Positions 25,341 through 39,419 are shown, numbered from the stretch's first letter. The stretch: DNA of 64,000 nt from Anoplopoma fimbria (GCF_027596085.1 NC_072465.1:10340553-10404552); one strand, 5' to 3'. Translations and numbers: made by a program. Notes: generated by a model from the letters alone, not told the origin.

Positions 25341-26261
25341 TCCGGCCTTCTAGATGGTTCTATTTTAGAAGTGGGTCATAGATTTAAACGTTTTCATTTC
25401 AACGATTTGAGAAACTAAGTGTTAGCATCCCGACGTTAGAGGTGTCCACCAAACGGCGTGGTCGGTACCCCGACGTCTACCTCTTGGACTCTCTGTATGG
25501 AAAAAATAAACTCCAGTTTCCATAGGTGCCGCCTTTTTTTTTTCCAGTCATACAGTATAGGGGCCATCCCTGCTCATGCCAAACACACAGTTCTTCTATT
25601 TACTTCAAAGACAGTGGAAAAGTGAAACACATCTGTTCCTGCACAACAGCAAATGTTAAATATTGACTTGCAGATGTGTAAAAACTGACGCTATAGTGGA
25701 GCATAAAGGACATTTATTCAGTTGAAAACATCAGGGACTGCTAGTGTAGCAGGTCATGCACTTGATAGGGGATAGCTAAGTTATTTGATCCGTTTCTGAT
25801 GCATATGAAATGGCTTTAAAAGGTGTAGTTTGAAGCACGAGGCAGTAGCAGATCCAGATGTTGGTGCCCTGGAGGGTATAGATGTACAGAGGTAGACTCT
25901 ACACTGTAGACTAATACAGCAAGCACATTAACAGCAATATCTGTATACTGTGATGCAATACAATAATCATCCAACAAACACTGCATAGGTGCATATATTG
26001 TATGCATGAATACGATTTCCCCCCAAAAAGTTGTTTTTGGGGATATAATATGAAAGACATTTTTATAGTGGAGTTTATTAGTTGATTGATAGATTTGTAA
26101 ACCAACAGAAAATAATCACTGTTAGATAAATTCTTTAATTTTGAAAAATGAATTCAGTCAAAATACTTAACATCTGTTGCTGATTGTTACATTGTGTTAG
26201 ATATGATTTGCTGCTTTGCTCTGTTTCATATTATGCGTCTGCACAGATGACTGCCGTGGCC

Positions 26262-26656
26262 TGAGGCATTACTTTTGGGGTCGTCTGTCCGGTCCAATCT
26301 CGAGAACGTGATGTCTCAGGAACGCCCAGAGGGAGTTTCTTCAAGTTTGGCACAAACGTCGAGTAGATTTTAGGGATCAGAGGTCAAAGGTGACCTCTAC
26401 CTCACAAAGTACGTTTTTGGCCATAAATCAAGAATTCATAGGCTAATTATGAATCTCACACCAATTTCTAATAGGATAAGATGAAGGAGTGATGACATTT
26501 TGGACAGACATCGATGTAAATTGGAGGTCACAGTGACCTTTGACCTCTGAGCACTAAAATCTTGTTTTGAAATTTGAAAATTTGAAGAGATTCCTATATC
26601 ACGTTCTCGAAAATGGTCTTGACGAAGGACAGACAACCCTTAAAAAAGAATGCCTC
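26262..26656. mobile_element. MITE-like repeat family B, copy 1
   Basis: Imperfect inverted ends: the left end has GGCATT, TGTCTGTCC-like and TCGAGAACGTGAT blocks, and the right end carries the same blocks inverted (ATCACGTTCTCGA, GGACAGACA, AATGCC). About 395 bp, non-coding. The interior holds AGGTCA-type half-sites. A second, more diverged copy lies at 49330-49560. Confidence 0.75.
26525..26546. promoter_or_regulatory. Perfect ERE-like palindrome overlapping DR1 motif
   Basis: AGGTCACAGTGACCT (26525-26539) is a palindrome with 3-base spacing, the oestrogen-response-element layout. TGACCTTTGACCT (26534-26546) is a perfect DR1 on the minus strand, the layout bound by HNF4, COUP-TF and PPAR/RXR. 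Both sit inside the MITE-like repeat. Function is not shown. Confidence 0.6.
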
Positions 26657-28694
26657 CAGCAAAGCAATGTAACAGCAAAACATACTTTGGACACCTAAAA
26701 GATAGGCTGACCTAAAACAACTGTATATCAGCTTGAGTGTAGGCTATATTTAGAGTTTTTAAGCCAGTTTTCTTTGCCATAAGACAGCTAAACGGTCTTT
26801 GTTCCCAATAGGAAACTTAAACCATTATCTATGCTCTCACCGAAGCCACCAGGCTCCATTGGAAAAAAAAACAACTATATTATTTACTTGCAGAACAGGG
26901 GAGTTGCTGTCCTACCTCTGCCTTGGTCAGTTAGCTTGTTTGAGTTAATGTGTGAGACTTTGGTGAATCTGAACTTACCTAAGCCCTACACACATTTCTT
27001 AGTTCTGTAGGAAATACACTGACTATGGATAAGTACCTCATATGACCCCACTTTAAAGCACCTTATCCCTTTAAGAACCTCAGCCTAATACATGTAGGAT
27101 GTATTGCAGGACTGTTGTACTATATCGTACTAGATTATACAGCTGTTGCTTTGCAGTGTGTAAAGCTCTCCATTAAAGTGACACCATGTGAGACCTATAC
27201 ACTCAACACATTTAATCAAATGGCTCTTTAAATAGAGCACGTAGATGATAAAATGATCCAGTTCTCCATCCATTAGGAGGCTGGTCGTAATCGATTAGTC
27301 TTTTGATGAGATAATGTAATTACATAATCACTGTGTGTCACATTAGATTTATTCTCACATTGATTCATAGTGCTAACGAGGCCAGTGGACTGGCTGGTGG
27401 ATCACTACCTGGGGCCTCATTACAGAAACTTACAAAGTCTGAAATTCCATCCTATTTCAGTTCAGGATGTCGGATTTTAGGTATTACAGAAACAACATGT
27501 TTCCTAACTGGATTCAAGAAAAAAACACTATCTTATCATTGGATAGGAATTGAGCTATGAAAGAACCCTCCTAAATTAAGCAATTACCAAGTTAGGCATC
27601 CTAAATTGTGATTGCATAGACCTTGTTCTATTTTAACAATAAGTGCCAAACGGCTGCAGGTCTGAATGACGAAACCAATGAAGATGGCGAACAACTTGAA
27701 CACTGAAATCACTGATTGAAAGGCTACTCAAACCATATGAAGACGCTTTTAGTTTCCAGCTCCATGTAATAATTAATGGGTACAGGCAATTCATTTTGAA
27801 TTTGAACGATGCGCTACGTTCGGCTCTACAGAGGCCTACAAAGAGGCATGGGGCTCTGTTTCTTTTTTGCTACAGGTAACTTCCAGCCTGGGGTTGCAGA
27901 TCTGTCTTTAACATCACAGCCTTGTGTCTCACGCACCCCCACAGAGGTCACCAATTCCACCTGTACCATTGATGTTTAAAGAGAACTGGATACAGCGGTC
28001 GGGGGCGGTGCCCCGTTCATTCCTATTAAAGATGCTCAGTGGCGCATAAGGCAAAAAAAAGAAAAAGTTCAACTTCAGGGTTTAGAATTCAGATGAAAAT
28101 ACCTAGATATTATGCATTATGGGGCACACGGAGCATGCAAAAGTTTTCTTCAACCCCTCCTCCTGGCCCTCGGTCCACCCTCGTTCTTATTCAAAGGAGA
28201 ATACATCTGGATATGACTAATAGTGCATTTTTACAACTTTTAGGACACTATAATTTCAACAAAGGTCAGACATGTGTTTGTACTGGGAAGTGATTTACCT
28301 AAAAAAAAAAAAAGAATCCTCTGATTTACAAATGTCGGTTCCCCAATGTAAGTCTATAGGAAAAAGTCTTGACAGACCTTGAAATTGTAATGCCACCGTC
28401 AGGCCTGAATGTCAAATGCCTTCAAAGGCCACCATATATACGTTTCCTACAACTCTGAACATAGATACAAGCACGATAAGATGATGATGATTAAGTATAA
28501 TAAGGAACATGCAACAACATTTGATCTGATTTGTATAACGTCTTGAAATCTGTTACAGACACACTTTGGGCAAGTATCCAAAAGCAAAACTTTTTTAGAT
28601 GACATGGAAAATAAAACTTAGTCAAAGTTAGGATTTGAACAAAGTTAGGTAGTTTGAAACTACACAGAGCACACAGTATTGATCATACATTATG

Positions 28695-28785
28695 TAGTCT
28701 TTGGGCACATGGGTCTACCGTTTCTTCCTAGAATATATATGAAATATATAGAAAAAAAATAGTTGTCCATTGTGCCCAAAGACTA
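28695..28785. repeat. Inverted repeat, ~18-bp arms
   Basis: Left arm TAGTCTTTGGGCACATGG at 28695 and right arm CCATTGTGCCCAAAGACTA ending at 28785, with an A+T-rich spacer. May be a small hairpin or a degenerate MITE. Confidence 0.7.
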
Positions 28786-30077
28786 GATATAATATAATAA
28801 GAAAAACTCACTTTTCAGCCCAAATTGTCTTCAGTTTTGGGCTTAGGCAGAGAACACTTCCCCAAAAGGAAATTCAAAATTTTAGTTGCGGGCACAATTA
28901 GGTTAAGATACAATTGGAACTCTGAGATAAAGGAATTGCCTCAGTAATAGAAAGAAAGGATTTTTCCTATCTTTGAAACTTACGTTTAGATAGGACAAGC
29001 AGTTTGGACTTTTTCCTGTAATGATGCCCCTGATCCCAAAGTTTCTTCCCTTAAAAACAGACACTTGGCTGTGTCCTCTGTAGCATATGCAGGAGGATAA
29101 ACTGAGGAGGAATAATCTGTCGCGGTGGCAGGGTGCTCTTATCCAGATAAACTGCTGTTTCTCCAGATAGCGTAGAGTGCTGACAGGTGGCTGCTCACAA
29201 TCTTAGAGTGGAGATAGAGGGGAGGCCAGGTAGGGCCTTACTCCAAGCTGCTGATAAAGAAGTTTATCAGTTCTGATGACACATCGCCTCAGGAAAGCAC
29301 CAGCAAAGCATGCAGGAATAGGCAACTCTTAAACATATGAAACAAGTGGCTCAGTTTTTTCATAAATAGATATATATTTATAAATGATATGTTTATAAAT
29401 ATATATTTATACATCTGTTGAAGATATATAAGATTAGGAAAGGTTTGTCTTAAACTTTATCTGCTAGAAATACATCTCGTTATGTTTTGGCATGCTCAGT
29501 GTATTATAAAATACTCCACTTTGACTCCTCCTCGATCATAATTTAATTACTTTAACATATTGAACTGGGAAATCATTAAACCAGACACCTCCATCCCACC
29601 TCTCAGTTTCTCTGCCTGAGTGATATCAAATTGGTTTTCACTAAAGCTGCGATGACAAGTCAATTAATCGGCAACTTTTTGATTAGCAGTTCATTGTTAA
29701 AGTAATTTTTAAGCCAATCATTTGACGGTTCCAGCTTCTCAATTGGGATAATTGAATGCTTTTCCTCATCTTCCATTATAATAAATAAAATCTTGTTTTG
29801 TACTGTACTGTTTGATGACATCTCCTGGCCTTTTATCAGTTTTCTGTTTTGGAGCCCTACATTACCTTTGTTTCCTGTATCAAAATAAGGAGGCAAGGTT
29901 TAAGGGTTCATGCACAAGCTTCTGCTCGTTACACGTTACACTCAGTGTATTTTCAAAATAATTTCTATTGAATGTTAACTAAAGTATTATGGTTTGTGTT
30001 AAAATAACTCAATTTATTAGGTAAAATAACTATGCATGTTATTTGACATAGCCAAACTATGGTAAATAGCCTACTGC

Positions 30078-30130
30078 ATTCACATGGAATCATGTGAATT
30101 TTGTTGGGAGACAAAAATCTCCCAACAAAA
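30078..30130. repeat. Two adjacent perfect palindromes
   Basis: ATTCACATG-GAAT-CATGTGAAT (30078-30099) is followed at once by a hairpin with 13-bp arms TTTTGTTGGGAGA / TCTCCCAACAAAA and a 6-base loop (30099-30130). Confidence 0.85.
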
Positions 30131-31477
30131 GCCAGCCGCAACGTACTCGGCCAAGTCGCCAAACTCCTACTTATTAGTCATAACGCCTAACCATACATCC
30201 TCCGGTACACAGTGAGTGTGTTTAAGACCTTACTGGGGCTTTTCCTAACATAACCAAAAAATAATGCAGTGCATTAATAACCCTGCTTTATAGCTACTCC
30301 TATAGATAGTAAGCCAACCATAGAATACAGTTTAATCGAGCCCTGAAACATATGTTCTTGTGTCTTTGGATATGGAAAGGCACCACCCTCTAAACGTTTT
30401 GTATAAACTGCAATGCTAATGATGGCAATGCATTTTTATACAATGCATTTAAGTATATTACCATAAAAAGTGGAATAAAAACACAGATATTTCACTCCCT
30501 GCATCCTTTTCAGAAAGGTTTTGCAATACAGGTAGTTGCAGGGTGCGTTTTGACAAGTTTATAGCAGGGGACTATTTGTTTTAATAGACAATGCAATGTG
30601 GAACGTGTGTAAAAAGGCTTGAAGTAATTGTAGGGTCACTGGTATCGATAAAAACCTGGTCAACAGCCCCCAGATTTATCATGGTCATCTGCTACAGAGC
30701 TGTAAAACATTAGTTATTGCACCCACAAGAGTAAGATACACAACTGAGGAAATAACCGGCTGTAATTCTCCATTGCAGAAAACACGTGTTTTCCTTAAAT
30801 CAAGCCCCCCCTCCCCAACTGGATCCAGTGTTCCCGTCGTGTGTGATCCAGATTCAAGGCCCTAGACAGTCTCCCCCGAGAAAAATGCTGCAATCAAAAT
30901 GCCAGTCACACTCCCGGGCCCCGACAGATAGGATGGTCATGGGATATGCCTCACACAATCTGGACGGCTCATGGCTGTCCGCACTGCTGCGCCCGCAAAG
31001 AAACAAAACAGTTCTCACATCATCATTCCCACAGATTCTCTCTCAGCTCTCTGAACGGAGCTAATCTAGCAGAGGCTCTGTGTCGAGGCACGGCGCCGCG
31101 CACGTGTTCCATGAACGCGAGACAAAGGTTTCCATCTGTTCACCTATAATCACACTGCTTCCTCTGGGATATATAATAACAAACACTGGGGCTTATGCAC
31201 TTCATGAAAAAGAATGCGACTTTGATCTGGAATCTGGAATGTGTCCAAACAGCAGAGTATGTCCACAAAGCTTAAAAGACAAATGTTTTTGTCTGGATTA
31301 GTGGCAGAGATGATTAACCTCTTCTGAAGAATTACCCTACAAACAGTTCAAACTGAGCTATGAGTTACATATGCTGTTGGCTGAGGTGACTGCGTCTGGA
31401 TTTCCTCTCTGAGAGGACATTTATCTTACTTTCTTCTCGTTCTAATGTTTGCCACGGCAGTTCTCCAACACACGGTA

Positions 31478-31552
31478 GAAGTTTCAGTTGGTTGCAATCT
31501 GCAACCTCACCGCTAGTGGGCGCCAAATCCAACACACTGCACTTTTTAATGG
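31478..31552 (+). mobile_element. Truncated TTAA MITE fragment
   Basis: The GTTGGTTGCAATCTGCAACC block and the CCAACACACTGCAC end match the right part of the element at 12524-12893, ending in TTTTTAA. The left part is missing. Confidence 0.7.
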
Positions 31553-34500
31553 ATTCAGACCACGTGGAGAGCATGGATCCACTGCGATGTGTTTACGCGT
31601 TATTCATTCCATTGGCAGAAAAAGGGTTTTCCCCGCAGTAACACCTATTCTGGTACCGAACCTCCCGTTTGTGTCCGTTAAGACTGCAAGTGTCTGGAGG
31701 GCAGTGTTGCCATTTTAGCACTCTAGCTGGATGTCGATTGTTAAGACCTCATTAACAACTTTTTTAAGTTTGAAAAAGTGCCCAAATACAAATCTAGTTC
31801 CATATTGACCTTAACTCCCTTAATGATATGAAACATTTACGCTTTAAAAAGTCTAGAACTAACTAGATCTATGTTACATATTTTCTCGAGTTGTGTACTT
31901 TCATTATCCCTAATGTTTCCAACAACATTTTTTTCATAACTGGAAACATCCGCACTATAATTTAAATCAACGTACTTGCGCGTCATTTGGTCACCCTTCA
32001 AAGGTGTCATAGAACTCTTTGTGCATTCGTCACCATTGTGGTTGTCTGCGGTCGTCACAGGACGTCTGGATCATAAGTTATCAGAGCAACAAGATAAGCA
32101 AACGTTAACACCCAGTTTCCGCAGAACAGCATCAAAGAAACATCAGACAAAGTTCAACTATTACTATTACTTCAGCGATTACAAGACTTTCCTCAAGTAG
32201 GAAACTCATGAGTACACACCTTTGTAAGAGTTGAACCAAGAATCCAGGCTTTAAATGCTATACATTGTATGTATACATTGTCGTTTGTTTATCAGAGTAC
32301 CTTCATCACCTGCTTCATCAGCTCAGCTGTGCTTCATCTCAGCGCGCAAATACAACCGTCAAGGCAAAACCAAAGAGTTAATCAGCGCGATCGATCTTAT
32401 AGAGACCTGATTGTTTTTATGGCTCAGCTCCATGTCATCAAGGCGAACCCATCCTGTCTATTACTCCCCTGTCCCAGCACGGCTCTGCCACCTGGATCTG
32501 TGCACCTCCGATCCAGTTTCTAATTACATAGATATTCTAATTATCCCGCGAAGGTCACCCCTCAAAATCTTGCAAAGGACTATTTTTACATTACAGAAAT
32601 AAACAGAGGAGTTAAGAGTCACTAAAGCTGTTTGCAGTTTGTCCTGCTGCCTGCGATTAAAGCCAAAGCTGTTTTTTATCACCCAAACACTTTCTCCAAC
32701 ACCTGATTAGGGGGATTCAAATTTGAGTATTTATAATGGCTTCCTCAAAATGGCAAATTAATTATAGTTGAAGGTTGAGAGGGAGAATGGTATTTTTGGT
32801 CCATGGATAGTATTATTAATGGTTTATTCAGAGGCAATTAAAGCATTTTTTTCTACACCTGAAGGTCAGTTTTCTCTAATTTCTATCATTATTCATGTAA
32901 ACAATGGTTAGTCAACCAATGTTTTCTGTTCTGAACCCTCGCTGTGAGTTGGGTCTTCATGTTTTTCTTACATGCCAAAAAAGACAAAAACTTTAAAAAA
33001 TAACTTTATTCTCATCTGGATGGAAAAAAAACTGGGAAATAAAGGGAATAGATAGTTGAATACAGGCATTTAGTGGAAAAACAGCAGTGTCTGCCTGTTG
33101 CAGTGATACATACCAGGAATAGTCAAAAAACACAGTGTGGCAGGCCCATCCAAAAAACAAACACACCATCAGTTTCTTCCAGATGGTCGCGTTTTGTCTC
33201 ACATTATGTGAAATGATTTCAACACAGCGTTTTGTTTTGCATTTTGAGATTATTCAGCCACTCCTTATGCACTCTCAAGCGAGGCAGTTTCCTTGTTTTC
33301 AGCCTATGTATCTTCAGATGACTTGAATGATTTTCAGTTGTAGGATTATGTGCTTTTTGGGGTTAAGGATGCTCCACAAAATCATGGGTCTAAGAAATCA
33401 AATCATTCAAATGGGATTCAAAGTAACTAGTAACTCAATGCAATATTTCAAGTTAGACATTTTTGGGTTCTGTTTGCTAAACTGTGTTAGTCAGGTTAAC
33501 CCTGGATGTAGTGTTGTCAGTATAGGAAATGTTGGAGGAGCCTTGGATGTCATTTAGATCTATTGTTTGGGAGCATCACGGTTTCCCGGTACGTTACAGC
33601 ATCACTAGACAGAGTGGTGAAAGGATTGGAAATGTTATTCAACCAATGTTGGGTATATCGCTGGAAAATGAAAGTTGCCAAACCATGTTGCAACAGTATC
33701 GCCTCAATGTAGAGGTTTTCAAAGATACTGCTGAGGTGAAAGGGACAGGTTTGGTACTTGGGAAGTTGGCATGTTATTGTAGTATGGCTATGACACACAG
33801 CTCCTAAATATTAAGCCACTTTAAAATCATCCTTCTTGAATTCATGACTCAGTCAAATTTTAATTCACAGAAAGTTAGCGCAGCTGGCTGGAGGGTTTGC
33901 TCAATGGGACCGTAAGAATTTCATAAGTAAATTTTTCAAAATGCATGACATAAAATGTCTTCCAGGTTTCTGTTGTTTTTCCTCGCTGAACCAAAAACAG
34001 ACCACAATTGAATTGTGAATTTTGTGTTCTATTGGCGGCTTTGTATAATTTACTAGCATTAAAAAATAAAAAGCTGGTGACCTTTAGCTGGTGACCTTTA
34101 GCTTGAGACGATCTTGGGCCTGTGGAAAAAGATGTTATTCACCTTATGCTGCCCCGCCCATTTTTTCATGGCCGGTTCTAGCGTAATTTTAGTCGTTCTT
34201 CTGATTTAGCGCTAGCATTGTGCTATTCAGAAGCTACATTGCAGTGATTGAAGGCCTTGCAGTACCACATCCATCAGCTCTCAGTGACTGGGTGGACGAT
34301 AAACTGAAATCACACATGAGGGCATTTATAGTGTTTGTTGGTGTAGATAACTCCGCTTTGAAGAACTACAAAAGTTCCAAAGCTTTTCAGTACAAAAGCA
34401 ACATTCACACTGCCAGAAGGGTAGACAAAAGTCCAAACCAGAGAGTCAAAATGATGAATAGTTGTAGCTGCAGGCTAAACAGCGCTCAAACAGAAGCAGC

Positions 34501-34763
34501 TGTTTTTCCATTGAAAAATTCAAAAAATGAGTTGTTACTCAAACTTAACGCCAGGTATGCACAGAAATGAATGCTACAAATTATGAATCAATTAAATTCA
34601 ATAAGGATTTATTGGCATCATAGATTCAAAACCAATATTTCCAAAGCATCAAAATACAAAAGTACACAATAACATCAATTTGAATGTTAGCACAACATTA
34701 ACCCTCCCAATGTTGCCTAAATCATGTAGCCTAAATGGTTAATCTGGAGACAGATTGAAACTA

Positions 34764-34965
34764 ACCCATCCATCATCCATCCATCATCAAACCTACCACC
34801 CACATATCCATCCATCCATCTACCCACCACCAACCTATCCATCCATCATCATTCATTTTGTCCATCCATCTTCTATCATCCATCCATCCATCCATCCAAC
34901 CACCCACCCACCTATCTATCCATCCAACTATCCATCCATCTCCACCCACTCATTTCATCAACGGA
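34764..34965. repeat. (ATCC)n microsatellite, imperfect
   Basis: CATCCATC tetranucleotide repeats with CACC and TATC variants. Confidence 0.9.
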
Positions 34966-36127
34966 CAAGGTCAATAAACTGCTAAAAACACAAATGTTAA
35001 ATCTTTATCACCCCCCACCCCTCCCCCTCTAGACACAGGGAGTGAACCACATAGCATACTAGTGATAAAGGTTGTAGTTTTGGATTAAAATAAATGTACA
35101 TAGTTGCAAATATCAGTGTAATTTAAAAATAGTTCCTGCTTCTGAATCAACACCTGGAAGCTTTCACGGGTTCTACTCTCCCTAGATTAACCGTAGCCAG
35201 ATCAAGCTGTTGAGGTCAAGAGTCAAGGGGAAAAACCTTTAAATGAAGTCAGCCAGATTCCGCAGCAGGCACAAATCTTCAAGCTCTCTATTAGTGTAGC
35301 AGACAGTATTGACTTGACTGAAGGAGGGGCGTCAGTAACTCGAAGGCAAACAGACCAAGGGGACACAATCCCAGTTATTTACGATGTCAGTGGAAGCTCA
35401 GTCTGATTATCGGCACCAAGATGGACGACCCTCAGGTGTCCTAATCCCCCGATTTAGCACATCTTCAAGCGCCCTGAGGTATTTTCTTTCTTCTTTTTTT
35501 CTTATTGAAGACTGGCTGTGAAGACAACGTTAAAAATGATGGATGGGAGGGTTTTGTTATTGCCTTGGGGAGTCAGTTCAAACCCCTCAAGCCTCATAAC
35601 TTCTTGCCTCCCAATGTCTCTGGATAATCCCGACCCACTGTATGACCCCAGTTACCAAAACAATGCACTTCTGCAGCTAAGCATATCGACTGCACAGATG
35701 ACTACCAACATGGTGTTTTATTGCTTGTTGCACAAGTCAAAAGGTTGTGCCAATGTTGTCATGGTGGCTCAGAAAGAAACACTGATCCAAACATGGATTG
35801 ATCACGTTTGTATCATTGTATCCAACTTTCTGAGCAGAATCTAAGACACAAAAATAACAAGTATTTTCTTTATTTCCATTGCCCCCGGCATATTTCCTCC
35901 GCTCTTCATTGAATAATGCTCAGCCCTGGGTGGAAATCACAGATAGGCTCTTTTTTATTTTTTTATTGCTATTGTTATTCCTAGAGAGTGTCCTTTAAGA
36001 TGTCAGCATTAAGAGCAACTGGCCTAGATATCGTGAATAATGGATGATATTGATTCCCATCTCCTGTTATATTTCTTGCATATAACTCAGCTTGATGGCT
36101 TCTTTTTTACATATCTTAAGTGGATCT

Positions 36128-36375
36128 GTGAACGCCCTCGCCACTCGGCGCGCTATCTCCCGCTATGTTCTCGGCCAGTGACAGGGCCATTTTGCTCGGG
36201 GGCTCGTCGGCGGGGGGTGAACCGCCTGCGTAAAGCAGATGACGGTGTAGAGCGTGGTCCCCGATCTGTCAGCGGGGTCGTTCTCCTTATCTCCCAGCTG
36301 GGAGAAACGGCTGGGCCGGGAGCGCTGGCTGCTTATTTTATGCTACGACCCCGGTCACGTCGTTTTCCATGCTGC
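36128..36375. other. Intragenic CpG-dense patch
   Basis: About 250 bp with roughly twenty CpG dinucleotides (e.g. CTCGGCGCGC near 36144 and GGCTCGTCGGCGGGGGG near 36200), unlike the surrounding intron. A candidate internal promoter or enhancer. The open frame across it (36040-36510) shows no domain. Confidence 0.4.
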
Positions 36376-39300
36376 CTGCCAGCCGTAAAGTGGAACATCG
36401 AGCAGCTAATCATGCACAAACTTATTTTGTTTTGTTCTGTTTGTAGGACAGGCATGAGGCAGAGCAACAAACACTTGGATCTGTTCTCGAGTACAAAAAA
36501 AAGTGAGTGAGGAGTGGAGCTAATTAGGGGAACAGAAAATAATCAAGGCAGCAAGCTCTCTTGTGATGTAGAGCATTTGGAGCAATTGGAAGTTGAGACT
36601 TAAGAACCGGAGCACCGCATTGTGCTGCCAAAGAACTGAAGAGGGAACCGATATGAGCAGCCTGATCTCACAGAAATACATGGATTGACCACAACTTGTT
36701 AACGGTGCATTAGCTCCTTGTCTGCTAATTTCATTTTTGATAGCAGTGTCGATAGTTTTGCTCTCAAACCTACCATGTTTGACGCAAGACACAAAAGTTA
36801 TGTAACAAACATAGTTATTTTAACCCAAACCATGATTGTTTTTTTTCCTAAGCCTAGTGTTAAATTGTTATATAGGTTGTGGTCTTTTTATTTATTTCTG
36901 TGTGGTCATGTTGGTACGAGACTTCCTGTCTTGTTTTACAAACAATCTCTTATATTGCATCTTTAAAAGGTTCAATTCACCCAAATTACATAATAAAAAA
37001 TTATATCTAGTGGTATGTTGCCATGCAAATAGTTTTGGTTTTGTTTGGTCTTTTGCATTTAACTGTGTTCACATTATTCAGAATAATCCAGTGAGAATTT
37101 TTCATAGGGAGTATTTATTTAGTATAACCTCGTTACAAGGGACAAAGGTTCACAGCAAGATGGTCTGTGAACTTTCCAAAGGCCTTCTTCCTTCACAATA
37201 TATTGAGGCTGTGGGAATCTCAGGCAGCATCCACACTAATACATTTTAACATCTCTGACTGGTTTACTCCCAATGTTTTGTTGCCTATTCTCACTGGCTC
37301 ATAGCTGGAGAAAAACAAACCTAGCATAGATACTTAAAAGGACATATTTCAGCTTGCGTGCATGAAGCATTCCTTTTTTGTATTTATCTTATTTTGTGTG
37401 GTTTCATTTGCATTAAATTAATTTGCGCTTAATCAGGTCATTGTATTGTGTGTTATTGCCTTGAACAAAAAGTTCACGTTCGGTGTGAAGACACATAAGT
37501 CAACTATATTTCAAGCTTAGTGGGGTGTCTGGAGTCTACTCCTTCATTCGATTGGCAATCAAACCTTGTTAGCAGCCAGTTTCCCCAAACAAGTCTTTCC
37601 CATTTCACTGTCTTTCTTACCCTCTCTTAAGGTACTAAACGTAGACACTATTACCTGTTTATCAGGAGAAGGGTCTTGCTAGAATATTCGGCCATTGACT
37701 GCTGAAATGTTTTGCCTTTTTACCTGTTGGAAAAACATTCAAATTGGGTTCATTTCACCATTGGGAACAAACCTCTCCATAGTGGGGCTGCTCTCACTGG
37801 CAAATGTGAGTGTTCATTTTAAAAAGTCCACAGCTCAGATCGAACCCAGACAGCTGCTGCTGCTGCTGCTGGTGGATTCCTACCAGCATGATCCGGACTG
37901 ATGCTGGCTGCCCTGAGCTTAACGAAGTGTGGCAGAGGGAGGATGTCCTAGAATATAAAGGAAATGACTCATTAGCTCTCTTCTGGTGTGAATAAGTTCA
38001 GAGTTTAGAAACCATTCCAGCATGTTTATGAACTGCGTTAGCTGAAGCTAAATCACATTCAGACCTTATGAACCTGGAACAAAAAATCCCATGAGGCAGC
38101 TGGAGCCGGGCCCAGTGTGGACAGGCTGCTGTTGACGTGTGTCTACGACTGATAGGTTGCTAGGCATGAAAAGGGGCTGAATGGTGGTGGGAGGCCGGAT
38201 GGGCACGCTGGGCATCGCAGGGGAGATAAGCATTTCTAGGCAAAGAGCAATACTCGCCGAGAGCAACAGCAAAGTGAATAGCTCTGTTGTTTCAGGTAAC
38301 GGAAGGTAAAGGGTGAGTGGAGCAGACTGTAGTTCTGGCTTTGCCCCTGATGAACACAAGGCCAAAGACTAGCAGGCTCTGTACTGTACAGGCCTTTCTT
38401 CTTTGTTTTTCGTGGAACCACATATTTCAGGGGACGGCCCTGGACTCTGGGTAAGGACAGTGTTTCAAGCCCACAGTCCATTATGTTCCCATCTGCTCTA
38501 CAGATGAGACCCCTGGGGGCTGAGTGAGAAAAAAAAAGTCAGAGACAATGTCACTCGCATATAGCTGTGCTTGTGTGAAAACCTCGTATGGATTTGTATG
38601 GACGGACCTTAAAAAGGTGTGACTAAAAACAAGGCGGTTATTCACTAGGTGACATGTAGAGACAGGAATTCCACCTGAGACAACAATACACACATTGACT
38701 GGAGAGTGAAATGCATGTTTGTGCGTGAACATACAGCTGAATTTATTTGGTCATGTGGCCAAACATTGACATTTGATTTATGCTGTAAGTTTCCCATGGC
38801 TAACTGATAGCATTCAAGGCTAATGCAAAGCTTTGGCTACACTGCATGCTATCCTTCTCTTATTTGCAACACATGACATCAGAGAGATAGAAAGAAAAAT
38901 ATATCAACCCCGAAAGGTATGTTTCAAATATGAAATACTCTTCTATAATATTAAATATACATGACTAAATAAGCAACAATCAAAAGTAAGAAGACATTTC
39001 CTAAGTATTGTTTATTAAGAGTTCACCTCTTAACACCCAGCTAAAGTGCTTTTTTAGGAATGGGAGAACTCTGATTCAGATGTTGCTGCTTCCTGATTGG
39101 TGCACAGATATGTTTTTTCTTATTTAGCACTGTCCACCTCCAACCAGGGATTGAGTGAAAATTAAATTGATGTTAAATGCCAGAATTCTATTATACAGCG
39201 GGTAAAATAAGTATTGAACACGTCACCATTTTTCTCAGTAAATATATTTCTAAACGTGCTATTGACATGAAATTTTCACCAGATGTCGGTAACAACCCAA

Positions 39301-39419
39301 GTAATCCATACATACAAAGAAAACAAAACAAATAAGTTCAGAAATTAAGTTATGTGTAATAAAATGGAATGACATAGGGAAAAAATATTGAACACGCTTA
39401 CTGAAATTTATTTAATACT

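Noticed and set aside
36040..36510. 156-codon frame over the CpG-rich patch
   Set aside because: No domain pattern and no splice signals matching fbln2; CpG-rich DNA is poor in stops.
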